From Bacteroidota bacterium (GTDB taxonomy: Bacteria; Bacteroidota; Bacteroidia; NS11-12g; UBA955), in the NCBI GenBank assembly GCA_016787485.1, contig JAEUUL010000032.1, forward strand, positions 1 through 64,000: DNA of 64,000 nt, read 5' to 3'. Position numbers and translations under genes: made by a program. This document shows positions 35,646-44,700 of the stretch, in pieces; position 1 is the stretch's first letter, and each line of letters opens with the position of its first letter. Below the pieces are notes generated by a model. It worked only from the letters and a program-made list of their open reading frames with translations. It searched no databases and was not told the DNA's origin.

Positions 35646-36917
35646 TTATTTGCTCCGGATGGCATCCACCGGATTCAATCTCGCGGCCGAAGAAGCAGGA
35701 ACAAAACCGGCCACAATACCTACAGCCAGCGACACAAGTACACCCAACGAAACATCAGAACCCATGAGGTATAATTTGACCGCACTTTCCATTTGGTGCG
35801 ACAATACCCAGTTGAGCAGCAAAAGCGACACATATACCAATGCCATTCCTATGATACCACCCAGCAAACAAAGCATGACAGATTCGGTTAAAAACTGGCT
35901 GAGGATAAAATAACGGTTTGCCCCCAGGGCTTTCTGTATCCCTATTTCCTGTGTGCGTTCCTTTACAGAAACAAACATAATATTGGCCACACCAAAACAG
36001 CCCACCAGCATGGAAAATCCTCCGATGATTAGTCCGATAATTTTTATCTGACCAAACATGCTGCTTACTGCATTGGTAATCATACTCATGCGGTTTACAG
36101 CAAACGTAACCTCAGCGGCTGGCCTTAATCTGCGTATGCGCCGCATGACCTGTGTCACTTCCCAGTTCAGATCGTCCAGCGTTACACCTTCTGCTGCTTT
36201 CAACATAATCTGGCAACCCTTCTCCCCTTCCCGGTAATTGATAAATCCCATGGCAAAACGCGCAGGTACGGTTATTTTCTCATCGGCAGAATTGTTGAGG
36301 ATACTTTGTCCTTCCTTGCGGGTAACACCAATCACCACACAACTGTAGTTACGCACCCTTATCTGTTTTCCCACGGGGTCTTTGTCGCCAAACAGTTCCT
36401 CTGCGATGGTACTGCCAATGATGGCTACAGCCCGCCCACCCTGGCATTCTTCAGGGGTAAAGTATCGGCCTTTCTCTACTTCTACTTTCTGTATGGCATT
36501 GTAACGATAAGACACACATTGCAAACTGGTATTGCTCAGCGATACATTGTTGTACTCTGCAGTTACCCGGTCGCCGAATGCCCATGCCACAGCTGTGGCC
36601 TGTTTTTCTGAAATATTCTCTTCCAGGTACACGGCTTCCTCGGGTGAGCACTGTGGACGGCTCATGTATTTCCACCAGGGGTAACTGCTGCCAAACTCAT
36701 CCCAGGGCCATTTCTGCACGAACAACACATCCGTACCGAAACTGGAAAAATTGTCGTTGAGGTTTTTTTCCAGGCTGTGCACCAATGCGTACACCATAAT
36801 GATACAGTAAATGCCTATGGTAATACCCAGCACAGAAAGGCCCGACCGCAATTTATTCCTTCGCAGTGCCCCTGAAGCCATAGCTGTACTCTCTACCAGC
36901 AGGTCGCGTACTTTCAC
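35646..36917 (-). CDS. ABC transporter permease, MacB/FtsX type, 423 aa
   Basis: One N-terminal membrane helix (about 22-42, SGLSVLGITIGIYCIIMVYAL), a large periplasmic MacB-PCD domain (about 45-265) and three C-terminal helices with the conserved VKERTQEIGIQKALGA (FtsX domain) and ending AARLNPVDAIRSK. Such permeases pair with an ATPase for mechanotransmission across the envelope (macrolide export, lipoprotein release or peptide export). No ATPase gene is adjacent. The start is a GTG at 36917, which lies 5 nt after a TACATTCG element, a spacing shared by other leaderless genes in the window. Confidence 0.92.
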   Translation of the reverse strand: MKVRDLLVESTAMASGALRRNKLRSGLSVLGITIGIYCIIMVYALVHSLEKNLNDNFSSFGTDVLFVQKWPWDEFGSSYPWWKYMSRPQCSPEEAVYLEENISEKQATAVAWAFGDRVTAEYNNVSLSNTSLQCVSYRYNAIQKVEVEKGRYFTPEECQGGRAVAIIGSTIAEELFGDKDPVGKQIRVRNYSCVVIGVTRKEGQSILNNSADEKITVPARFAMGFINYREGEKGCQIMLKAAEGVTLDDLNWEVTQVMRRIRRLRPAAEVTFAVNRMSMITNAVSSMFGQIKIIGLIIGGFSMLVGCFGVANIMFVSVKERTQEIGIQKALGANRYFILSQFLTESVMLCLLGGIIGMALVYVSLLLLNWVLSHQMESAVKLYLMGSDVSLGVLVSLAVGIVAGFVPASSAARLNPVDAIRSK

Positions 36918-36922
36918 AGTTG

Positions 36923-36930
36923 CGAATGTA
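36923..36930 (-). promoter_or_regulatory. -7-like promoter element of the permease gene
   Basis: Reads TACATTCG on the minus strand, one base from TAnnTTTG, 5 nt from the GTG start. Confidence 0.4.
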
Positions 36931-37047
36931 ATTGCAGTTTACCGCATTCTGTTTTCTATTCGACAAAAGGCAGATGTGTTGTGAGCACCTGCTGTTACCT
37001 GGCCTGCTCCCGGATCATTGATGCGTGGTTCTTGTCGAAAGGTACCC

Positions 37048-37716
37048 TTACCCTACCGTGATGGGCACCACACGCAGCCTGTTGGCTACGGAATGGCTCA
37101 ACAGGAAGTCTTTCTCCCCAGCACCCTGCACATGCACAGAGCCGTCGAATGGTTCCAGATGCTGGTAACGGAAACGGCTGCCCGGTGCCAGACTCAGGCG
37201 GTCCAGGTACTGCAGAAATTCCTGCGAAGTATCTGCGATACCGGTGAGTTCGTACCACTGTCCGGGTATAGCATCGGACAACAAGAGAATGTTTTGCTCA
37301 GGAATATTGCCATGCCTGTCCGGAATGGGGTCACCATGCGGGTCAAAACGGGGAAACTGCAGAAACTGCTCCAGACGGTTCACGATTTCTTCACTGCGCA
37401 CATGTTCGAGTTGCTCGGCCAGTTCGTGCACCTGATCCCAGCCGAACCCAAGGGTGCGCACCAGAAAAGTTTCCCATATCCGGTGATGACGAATGATGCG
37501 TACGGCAACGATCAAACCGTCTGCAGTGAGGGTAACACCCCTGGATTTCTCGTACTTTACCAGGTGTTTTTCGGCCAGTTTTTTCAGCATGTCGGTTACC
37601 GACGGGGCTTGTATGCCAAACACCTCTGCCAGAGCACCTGTTTGCGCGGGCTGACCATTTGCTTTTTGCAGTTTGTAAATGGCTTTCAGGTAATTTTCTT
37701 CTGCTGTGGTATACAC
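37048..37716 (-). CDS. Metal-dependent regulator, DtxR/MntR family, 222 aa
   Basis: Winged-helix DNA-binding domain (residues 3-70, TTAEENYLKAIYKLQ ... PSVTDMLKKLAEKHLVKYEKSRGVTLT), dimerisation and metal-binding domain (HHRIWETFLVRTLGFGWDQVHELAEQLEHV, which carries the His/Glu ligands) and a C-terminal SH3-like FeoA domain. It probably represses iron or manganese uptake genes when metal is plentiful; its targets are not in view. The start is a GTG at 37716 with a TAATTTTG -7 box 13 nt upstream. No feoAB or mntH neighbour is present. Confidence 0.93.
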   Translation of the reverse strand: MYTTAEENYLKAIYKLQKANGQPAQTGALAEVFGIQAPSVTDMLKKLAEKHLVKYEKSRGVTLTADGLIVAVRIIRHHRIWETFLVRTLGFGWDQVHELAEQLEHVRSEEIVNRLEQFLQFPRFDPHGDPIPDRHGNIPEQNILLLSDAIPGQWYELTGIADTSQEFLQYLDRLSLAPGSRFRYQHLEPFDGSVHVQGAGEKDFLLSHSVANRLRVVPITVG

Positions 37717-38008
37717 TGGAATGAGGTTTCAAAATTACTGGTAAACTTTGGATGTGAGAAAACAAAGTCTTATGCCAGCCCAGCAACCTGAAAGAGGACC
37801 CACACTGAATATGGAAACGTGCTTGGCAATAATTTCAATGAAATTGGTATTTTTGCCATACACCGGTGTCTCGGACAGCCAATGATTTCAACAGATTATT
37901 TAATGGAAAAGAAAGTTATCAAATTCACATAAATGGGAGGGATTAGTGAATTTTTGTTACTTAATTGCTTTAATTTGTGGCTATCTTAAGAACATCAACA
38001 AGCTATAA
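37717..38008. other. 292-bp A+T-rich intergenic region
   Basis: Divergent region between the DtxR-family gene and the Mrr-like gene. It holds the DtxR -7 box (TAATTTTG, minus strand, 37730-37737) and, near 37970, a TTAATTTG sequence that may drive the Mrr gene, with TTTTTG about 14 nt upstream. Nothing else recognisable. Confidence 0.4.
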
Positions 38009-38890
38009 ATGGAAATACCAAAATTTGACGAAACTTTTATTCCAATTCTCAAGGTTCTTAATGACGGTAAGGTTATAAAGTCAAGAGAACTTATTGAGGC
38101 AGTAAAAACCAGGTTTTATTCTGATCTATCTGACGAACAATTAAAGCAAGAAACAAAGTCCGGTGACTTGCTAATTGACAATAGAATAGCATGGGGTAAA
38201 TCATATCTGAAAAAAGGAGGTTTTATATCATTTCCTCAGCGTGGCTTTGTTCAAATTACAGAAAAAGGAAAAAATCATACTGCGACATTAACTGTAAGAG
38301 ACCTAGAAAATGAAAGTTCAATTTTTGACTTTTATAAACAGGAAAATCATCATATAGCTATTGACAATAAAACACGACATGAGATTTCTTCCCCGCAAGA
38401 CCTTATTGATGAAGGCTTTAATAGAATTGAAAGCGCAGTCAAAGCAGACCTGCTCCAAAAATTAAAAACCATTGACCCATTCTTTTTTGAGAAAGTAGTT
38501 TTGCGATTACTAAAGAAAATGGGTTATGGAGAATTCATTGAGACCTCAAAATCGAATGACGGTGGAATTGACGGTATTATCAATGAGGACAAACTTGGAC
38601 TTGATAAAATCTATATTCAGGCAAAACGCTTCAATGAAGGTAAAGTAAGGGAAAAAGATATTCGCAATTTCATTGGTGCAATGAGTGGAGACACAAACAA
38701 GGGGGTATTTGTAACAACATCTGAATTTGATGAAAAAGCACTTGAAAAAGCACGTTCAGCACATCACAAAATCATTTGCATTGATGGACACAAATTAGTG
38801 ACATTGATGCATGAATTTAATGTGGGTATTCAAGTTAAGACAACATATGAAATTAAACAAATTGACGAAGACTTTTTTGATGAACAATAG
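38009..38890 (+). CDS. Mrr-like restriction endonuclease, 293 aa
   Basis: N-terminal winged-helix region (KVLNDGKVIKSRELIEAVKTRF ... KKGGFISFPQRGFVQITEKG, about 12-90) and C-terminal Mrr-type PD-(D/E)xK nuclease domain: DPFFFEKVVLRLLKKMGYG (156-174), then Asp188 in GGIDGII and Gln204-x-Lys206 in IYIQAKRF. Mrr enzymes cut DNA carrying foreign methylation (type IV restriction). The gene is markedly A+T-rich compared with its neighbours, which suggests horizontal acquisition. It stands alone, with no modification enzyme of its own; the methyltransferase next door is a generic class I enzyme. Confidence 0.9.
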   Translation: MEIPKFDETFIPILKVLNDGKVIKSRELIEAVKTRFYSDLSDEQLKQETKSGDLLIDNRIAWGKSYLKKGGFISFPQRGFVQITEKGKNHTATLTVRDLENESSIFDFYKQENHHIAIDNKTRHEISSPQDLIDEGFNRIESAVKADLLQKLKTIDPFFFEKVVLRLLKKMGYGEFIETSKSNDGGIDGIINEDKLGLDKIYIQAKRFNEGKVREKDIRNFIGAMSGDTNKGVFVTTSEFDEKALEKARSAHHKIICIDGHKLVTLMHEFNVGIQVKTTYEIKQIDEDFFDEQ

Positions 38891-39039
38891 AGAAAAACAA
38901 TTGGTTGTTATAAGCTTGATAAAAAACGCAGTTCAATTCTTCAAACGAATTCCAGTGCAGAATTAAACTTTTGTGCTTCAATCGCAATACTCCGTATCTA
39001 GCAGTAAGCCGTTATATCCCATTCTAATCCACCCAAGCA

Positions 39040-39678
39040 ATGGACAGCAACAAAGAAACATTTGACACCTGGAATAACATTGCTTCCATTTATCAGGAAA
39101 AGTTTATGGACATGGATTTGTACAATGATACCTATGACCATGTGTGCAATTCCATTGACAAGCCCAATGCAAAACTGCTGGAAATTGGTTGCGGACCAGG
39201 GAATATTACGAAGTATCTTTTATCAAAAAGAGCAGACTTTGACATTTTCGGAATTGACATTGCACCCAATATGATTGAACTGGCGAAAAGGAATAACCCA
39301 TCGGCAAATTTTGCAGTAATGGACTGCCGTCAAATCAACCAACTGGATACCCGGTTTGACGGCATTATCGCCGGCTTTTGTCTGCCTTACCTTACGCAGA
39401 CCGAAACCACCGGATTCATTTCCAACGCGCATACCCTTTTGAATGAAAAAGGACTGATATACCTCAGTTTCGTAGAAGGTGAACCCGATCAATCTACATT
39501 TAAAACCGGCAGTGGTGGAAGAGTATTTTTTAACTACCATAAGCTGGAAGATATAATTACACAACTGCATCAGTTTCATTTTAACGAACCAAACCTGTTT
39601 AAAGTGAAGTACCCCGTTTCAGCCACGGAATCTGACATACACACCATACTGACAGCGAAAAAGAAACAAACCCGGTAA
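39040..39678 (+). CDS. Class I SAM-dependent methyltransferase, 212 aa
   Basis: Motif I LEIGCGPGN (47-55), an acidic motif II in FGIDIAPNM (about 71-79), and MDCRQIN (motif III, about 95-101) define a small-molecule or unspecified class I methyltransferase of the ubiE/Methyltransf_25 type. No DNA-methyltransferase NPPY/DPPY motif, so it is not a partner of the Mrr nuclease by motif. The substrate is unknown. The intergenic region before it (150 bp) shows no clear promoter. Confidence 0.88.
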   Translation: MDSNKETFDTWNNIASIYQEKFMDMDLYNDTYDHVCNSIDKPNAKLLEIGCGPGNITKYLLSKRADFDIFGIDIAPNMIELAKRNNPSANFAVMDCRQINQLDTRFDGIIAGFCLPYLTQTETTGFISNAHTLLNEKGLIYLSFVEGEPDQSTFKTGSGGRVFFNYHKLEDIITQLHQFHFNEPNLFKVKYPVSATESDIHTILTAKKKQTR

Positions 39679-39803
39679 AGGAAATTGTTCCGTCTGCTAT
39701 AGAAGAGAACATCCGGGTTGCCTGATTGATTCCATCCGGCATCTCCCACACCCATTCACCCTGATTTGATTGCAATTGCATACATTTACATGCTTTTTTT
39801 CCT

Positions 39804-41369
39804 ATGAAAACTCTCTTTTTTGCTGCAGCACTTACAGTTGCACAGGTTGTGTCTGCCCAGATACCAGCCATCGAATGGGCAAGATGCTACGGAGGCAGTG
39901 ATGGCGAAGTGGTGCGCTGCATACAGCAAACCACAGATGGTGGGTATCTCGCAGTGGGCAATGCCGGATCCAACGACGGAGATGTATACAAAAATGCAGG
40001 GTCTGAAGATGCCTGGATTGTGAAGTTGAATGGTGCGGGTGATACCCTGTGGTCCAGGGTGCTGGGTGGAACCCAACTGGACTTTGCCATGTCTGCAAAG
40101 CAAACGCTAGATGGCGGGTACATTGTGGCTGTACAATCCAACTCAAACAACGGTGATTTCACAGGTGGCAGTTCAGGCAATTACGATTGCTGGATGATAA
40201 AATATACCCCATCTGGCGGCCTGGAGTGGAAAAAACGGTTTGGCGGATCAGGCAACGACAATCCCCGGGATCTTTTGCTCACCGCAGACAGCGGCTATCT
40301 GGTTGCAGGCATTTCCAGTTCAAAAAATGGCGGGGTCTGGGGCAATCACGGGAGCTCCGACTATTGGCTTCTGAGGTTAAATAAAACCGGAGATACGGTA
40401 TGGTCCCGTTGCTATGGTGGTTCTGGCAATGACCAGGCTTTTTCTATACAGCAAACCACGGACAATGGGTATATCCTGCTGGGCCAGTCCGATTCAAAAA
40501 ACGGGGATGTAAAAGGCAACCATGGCGGCACGGATTACTGGGTGGTGAAAATCAACCGCACCGGTGACACCTTATGGACCCGTTCATTCGGCGGCAAGGA
40601 AAATGACTATGGGCAAACCGTGCTGCAAACAAGCGATGGCGGGTATTTGCTGGGAGGAGGATCACTCTCCGGAGATTGGGATGTAACGGGTCATCACGGA
40701 GATTCCACCAAAGCAGATATCTGGGTGGTAAAACTGGACAACAAAGGAGATATCGAATGGCAAATATCGCTGGGAGGGACACAGAACGAAGCCTTGTATG
40801 GCTCATTGTTGGCATTCTCCATGTTGCAAACCACTGAAGGCGGTTATCTGGTTGCCAGTTTTTCGGGATCCAGTGATGGGGATGTAACCGGCAATAACGG
40901 GAACAGTGATGCATGGCTGGTCATGCTTACCGACTCAGGAAAAACCGAATGGCAAAAAAATCTGGGGGGCACAGCCAATGACTACGCCTATTCCGTTCGT
41001 GAAACCACGGACGGTGGTTTTGTTGTTGCCGGCATGGCGGGGACAAGCAGTGGAGATATAATCGGCAACAAAGGCGGTGTGGATTTTTGGGTAATAAAAC
41101 TGGGCGGCAAAACGAGCAAGGTTGCAAAGCCAGAAAAATTCAGAGGGCACTTGTATCCCAACCCGGCCAACAATGAAATCACATTAGACAAAACACCCGC
41201 AGGAGCAAGAATCAAGATATTTGACCTGCACCATAGAATTCTGTCCAATACAATCACCACTGAGGAAAATGCCACAATTGCGGTGAAAGATTTTGTGAAT
41301 GGCGTGTATTTCATTCAGATTGAGTTCGGGAGCATGGTGCACAACAGCAAATTTTTGATCGAGAGATAG
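39804..41369 (+). CDS. Seven-repeat propeller-like protein with type A T9SS sorting domain, 521 aa
   Basis: Signal peptide (residues 1-18, ends VVSAQ). The body contains seven copies of a roughly 55-65 residue module, each with a variant of QTTDGGYLVAG followed by S-x-x-G-D-V and a tryptophan strand (DAWIVKLNGAGDTLWSRVLGG). Seven such modules would suit a beta-propeller. The last 70 residues (LYPNPANNEITLDK ... NGVYFIQIEF) are a type A T9SS C-terminal sorting domain, so the protein is surface-anchored or secreted. A TACATTTA element lies upstream. Confidence 0.9.
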   Translation: MKTLFFAAALTVAQVVSAQIPAIEWARCYGGSDGEVVRCIQQTTDGGYLAVGNAGSNDGDVYKNAGSEDAWIVKLNGAGDTLWSRVLGGTQLDFAMSAKQTLDGGYIVAVQSNSNNGDFTGGSSGNYDCWMIKYTPSGGLEWKKRFGGSGNDNPRDLLLTADSGYLVAGISSSKNGGVWGNHGSSDYWLLRLNKTGDTVWSRCYGGSGNDQAFSIQQTTDNGYILLGQSDSKNGDVKGNHGGTDYWVVKINRTGDTLWTRSFGGKENDYGQTVLQTSDGGYLLGGGSLSGDWDVTGHHGDSTKADIWVVKLDNKGDIEWQISLGGTQNEALYGSLLAFSMLQTTEGGYLVASFSGSSDGDVTGNNGNSDAWLVMLTDSGKTEWQKNLGGTANDYAYSVRETTDGGFVVAGMAGTSSGDIIGNKGGVDFWVIKLGGKTSKVAKPEKFRGHLYPNPANNEITLDKTPAGARIKIFDLHHRILSNTITTEENATIAVKDFVNGVYFIQIEFGSMVHNSKFLIER

Positions 41370-41420
41370 GTTCGAAAAGTTTAGCAGGACAGGTTAAATC
41401 ATTCTGGCTCTTTCCCAGAT

Positions 41421-41451
41421 TTTGAATTCACATTCTCATTTTGTACATTCG
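41421..41451 (+). promoter_or_regulatory. Promoter of the 70-aa peptide gene
   Basis: TTTG, 19 nt, TACATTCG. The -33 box and spacing are exact; the -7 box has C for the second T of TTTG, a variant seen before other genes in this window. The ATG is at 41472, giving a leader of about 15 nt. Confidence 0.65.
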
Positions 41452-41471
41452 CCTAATTAATATTTCAAACC

Positions 41472-41684
41472 ATGAACAACTCACCCAAAGAAAACAACCC
41501 ACAGGCAGAAATCAGTGCGGCAGAAGAAAATGTCAGCCACAACGAATCTGGTTCTAAATTGGATGGATTAAAAAATGAAGAGATTGATGGCACCACAGTG
41601 CTTGGTGGCATTGGTGTTAAACTCGGTTTTGACACATCATCATCATCAGGAAACAATAATTATAGTGGTGAAGCACTAACTTAA
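41472..41684 (+). CDS. Small acidic-to-Ser/Asn-rich peptide of unknown function, 70 aa
   Basis: Not recognised. Starts MNNSPKENNPQAEISAAEENV, rich in Glu/Asn/Ser, then LDGLKNEEIDGTTVLGG, and a C-terminal tail IGVKLGFDTSSSSGNNNYSG. No signal peptide or membrane segment. The tail after the VLGG (residues 43-46) is rich in Ser and Asn, so a leader-plus-core layout as in ribosomally made peptides is conceivable, but no modification enzyme or peptidase-transporter gene is adjacent. It has its own promoter and a strong terminator, so it is a real single-gene transcription unit. Confidence 0.65.
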   Translation: MNNSPKENNPQAEISAAEENVSHNESGSKLDGLKNEEIDGTTVLGGIGVKLGFDTSSSSGNNNYSGEALT

Positions 41685-41702
41685 TACTTAAAAAACTTTC
41701 TT

Positions 41703-41731
41703 AACAGGCCGGACCAGGTGTCCGGCTTGTT
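41703..41731 (+). terminator. Bidirectional rho-independent terminator
   Basis: A 12-bp stem with one G-U pair (AACAGGCCGGAC with GTCCGGCTTGTT) around the loop CAGGT, followed by TCATTTT; on the opposite strand it follows the tamB stop at 41732 and is followed by a T-rich stretch. It ends the peptide gene and probably also tamB. Confidence 0.8.
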
Positions 41732-44700
41732 TCATTTTGGCCCCTGAGTGGTTGCGGGCTTTTTCTTTACCGGCCTGAAGGTGTCAAATTCTTTGCGCCA
41801 GATGACACCCGCACCCAGCGTGTTGCCTGAAACCCCGTTGGTTACTGTACTGCTGTTCTGCTGTAACAGAAGATTGTTGCTGCGCGAAAATGCCTTGATA
41901 TGCCAGTTTTCGTTTCGGGTCATATATTCCAGGTTGAAGTTGAGAGGCAAAGCAACATTGCTCACCAGCATGGCTACAGTAGGGTCATAGTTTAAATCCA
42001 GACGCAGCCGGTCGCTGAGAAACCATTCACTATTCACAAATACCTTGGCATTGCTGCCGGATATACCGCGCACATCATCAATATTCACCTGAATACGGGT
42101 GGGTATGCCCAGGCGGCTAAACAGGTTGTTTACCACATTGCTGGCTATGGCCGACAAGCTGTTGCCTGCCACTCCGTAACCACTCACACCGGCGCCTCCA
42201 CTCGTGGGATTCTGTGCAAACGACGGTGTGATAAAATTGCCAAAAAGCAACAGGGCCACTGCCTGTTTCATGGTTTCATCTTTATCTGTGCGAATGCGCT
42301 GAATAACAGAGTTCACCTCGTTTGCCGTGCTGCCTCCACTGCTGGCCAAATCCGGCATTTGAATATCGAAACTGATATCCGGACTGAAGAGATTGCCCTT
42401 CAGCATGAGTTTACTCAACACCCGTGTGGCCGGATAATTTTTGGAAGACCCACTTGCGAGGGAACTCATCAGTGCGGCGGGTGAAATTTTCTTTTCAAAG
42501 CTGCCATTCATATTCAAAATGGCATTGTACGGGTCTCCACTCCAGCTTACAGTTCCGCCTTGCTCCAGACCAATGCGTTTGGTTACCACATCTATACCGG
42601 GTATGGAGAAACGGTATTCCCCTTCCTGCACGGTATATGTACCGTATAGGAAGAAATTCTCATTCTCGTCGTACAACATGCGCAGTTCTCCGCTACCCCG
42701 TCCGCGTATGATATCGCCCCGCTGCCGGTCGATTACAAACTGGGCCTCGGCATCCGGAGTGGCTGTAATGTTAATGTTGATGCGGTAAATGGAGCTTTTC
42801 TCCTTCTTTTCTTCTTTGCTGGTAACCTTGCCATAGTGGTCTCTGAATTTTACGATGGATGATCGCTTGTTCTCTTCCAAATCCGAATACAGCAAATTGA
42901 ACTGGCTGTTTTTACGGCTCCGGAGATTGATGTCCATGGAGATTTTATCAAAAGGCCCGTAAATGCGGCAACTCCCATCTGCAAATGCAGTACCATAGAA
43001 CAGGTCGTTGTCCTTCGGGGTTGTATTTATCACCTTCAGATTTCGGGCACTGTCTATGAGCAGATCCAGGTAATAATTGCTGAAATTTTTATGGGTGATG
43101 CTCACATTGCCAATAGCAAAGTTGGTTCCGGACTCATCGTACAGCCAAATGGGTCTGGAATTGAAGAAGCCGTTGGCGTTGCTTTTGAATTCCGCATCGA
43201 AACTATATTCGGTTTGGAGATAATCCACCTTTAACCTGGCGTCACGTACCCGGGCAGACCCGGTAAGCAACGGCTTATCTGTATTGCCGCCCAGGTGCAT
43301 TCTGCCTCCCAGGGTTCCGTTCTTTATGGTGACGATATCCTGCAGGAAGGGTTGTATCGCAGCCAGTTTGGTGGTTTGGGGCAGTTCGAATTCAAAATCA
43401 AGTGCCTCTTGTCCGGGCTTGGGTTCATAGGCAAACGTTCCTGCCAGGGCCAGTCCCTGCAGGGTTCCATGTGTAAACCTGCCATCCAGCCCCAGCTGAC
43501 CCGAAATGCCTTCATTTTTAAGAGATACTGCAAGGTCGCCGTAGTCGTAACCTTCAAAACGCAGTTTTTTGGCACTGATATCTCCCCAGAAGCGGGGTGT
43601 ACCCAGCAAACCAGTGATGCGCAAGTCCCCGTTGAGCACCCCATTCAGGCTGTCCAGCGCTTCGTTGGCAAAGAAGGGCCGAAGATTGTCTATGGTAAAA
43701 TTGCCAAATTCGAGGTGTGTGGTGTCGCGTTGGCTGGCAGATATATACCCATTGATTTCAATGTAATGGTCATCACCATTCAGGTATACATTACGCAGGT
43801 TGAAGCGATTGTTGTTGAAAACAGTCACCCTGCTGTCGTTCTCAAGGTCCCAGTCGTCACTGAGTATATGCAGATTGGATTTACCCAAGGTAACCGGAAT
43901 GGAATCATGCAGTATGTCGCCCTCGGCAGCCAGATTTACATCATTCTCTCCGCTTTTGTCTTTCAGACGCAATCCGAATTCTGCATGACTGTTCCTTGCC
44001 TTTCCGTCCAGTTCGAGGTTTACAAACCGTTTTTCATTATTCAGCAGCAATGCACCTGCACTTACCACAAACTCCATGGATGTGCTGTCCCGTTTCAGTG
44101 CATGTAAATCGAGCTGAGTTAGAGCCGTCCGCTGGTAGCAGATATCCATGGGCACTGATGTGACTTCAAGTGTGGAACTTCCCCCGTCCATGAAACCGGA
44201 AATGGCTATGCTGCTTGTACTCAGGTCAGCATCGATATATGAGGCAATGAGACCGGTTTGAGGTATGGCTATGCTGTATGTGAAACTATCCGTTCCCTGA
44301 TAAACAGCAGGAGGAACACGTTCCGGAAACACACGACTGATGGCGTTCTGAGCCAGTAAGTGAATTTTACCGGGATTCACCACTCCGCGCACATAGCCAT
44401 TGACCATGTCTCCGGAAAATTCAAGCCTGGTGCGTTTGCCCTTATTCCATTTTTCTATGTGCTGAGTATCAAACTGGTATATCTGTCCCAGCCTGTGCAC
44501 TGCCACATCTCTGGCGTCTATGGTTCCCTCCATGGTTGCGGGATCCAACCCGGTCATTCTTACGGTTGTTTGTCCCCAAATGAGGGTCCGCACGCTGTCC
44601 AGTCCCAGCTCGTACAAATCCAGACCGCCGGTTCCTGCTGTAAAATCGAAGTAGGGAGTAGCGCCTGAAAAATCCACCAATCCATCAAAACTGGCATTGA

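Noticed and set aside
38009-39678. Restriction-modification pair formed by the Mrr nuclease and the methyltransferase
   Set aside because: The methyltransferase has small-molecule-type motifs without DNA-methylase signatures, and Mrr enzymes do not need a partner methylase.
43295-44107. 270-codon plus-strand ORF inside tamB
   Set aside because: Antisense shadow; no promoter or family features, and tamB is continuous through it.
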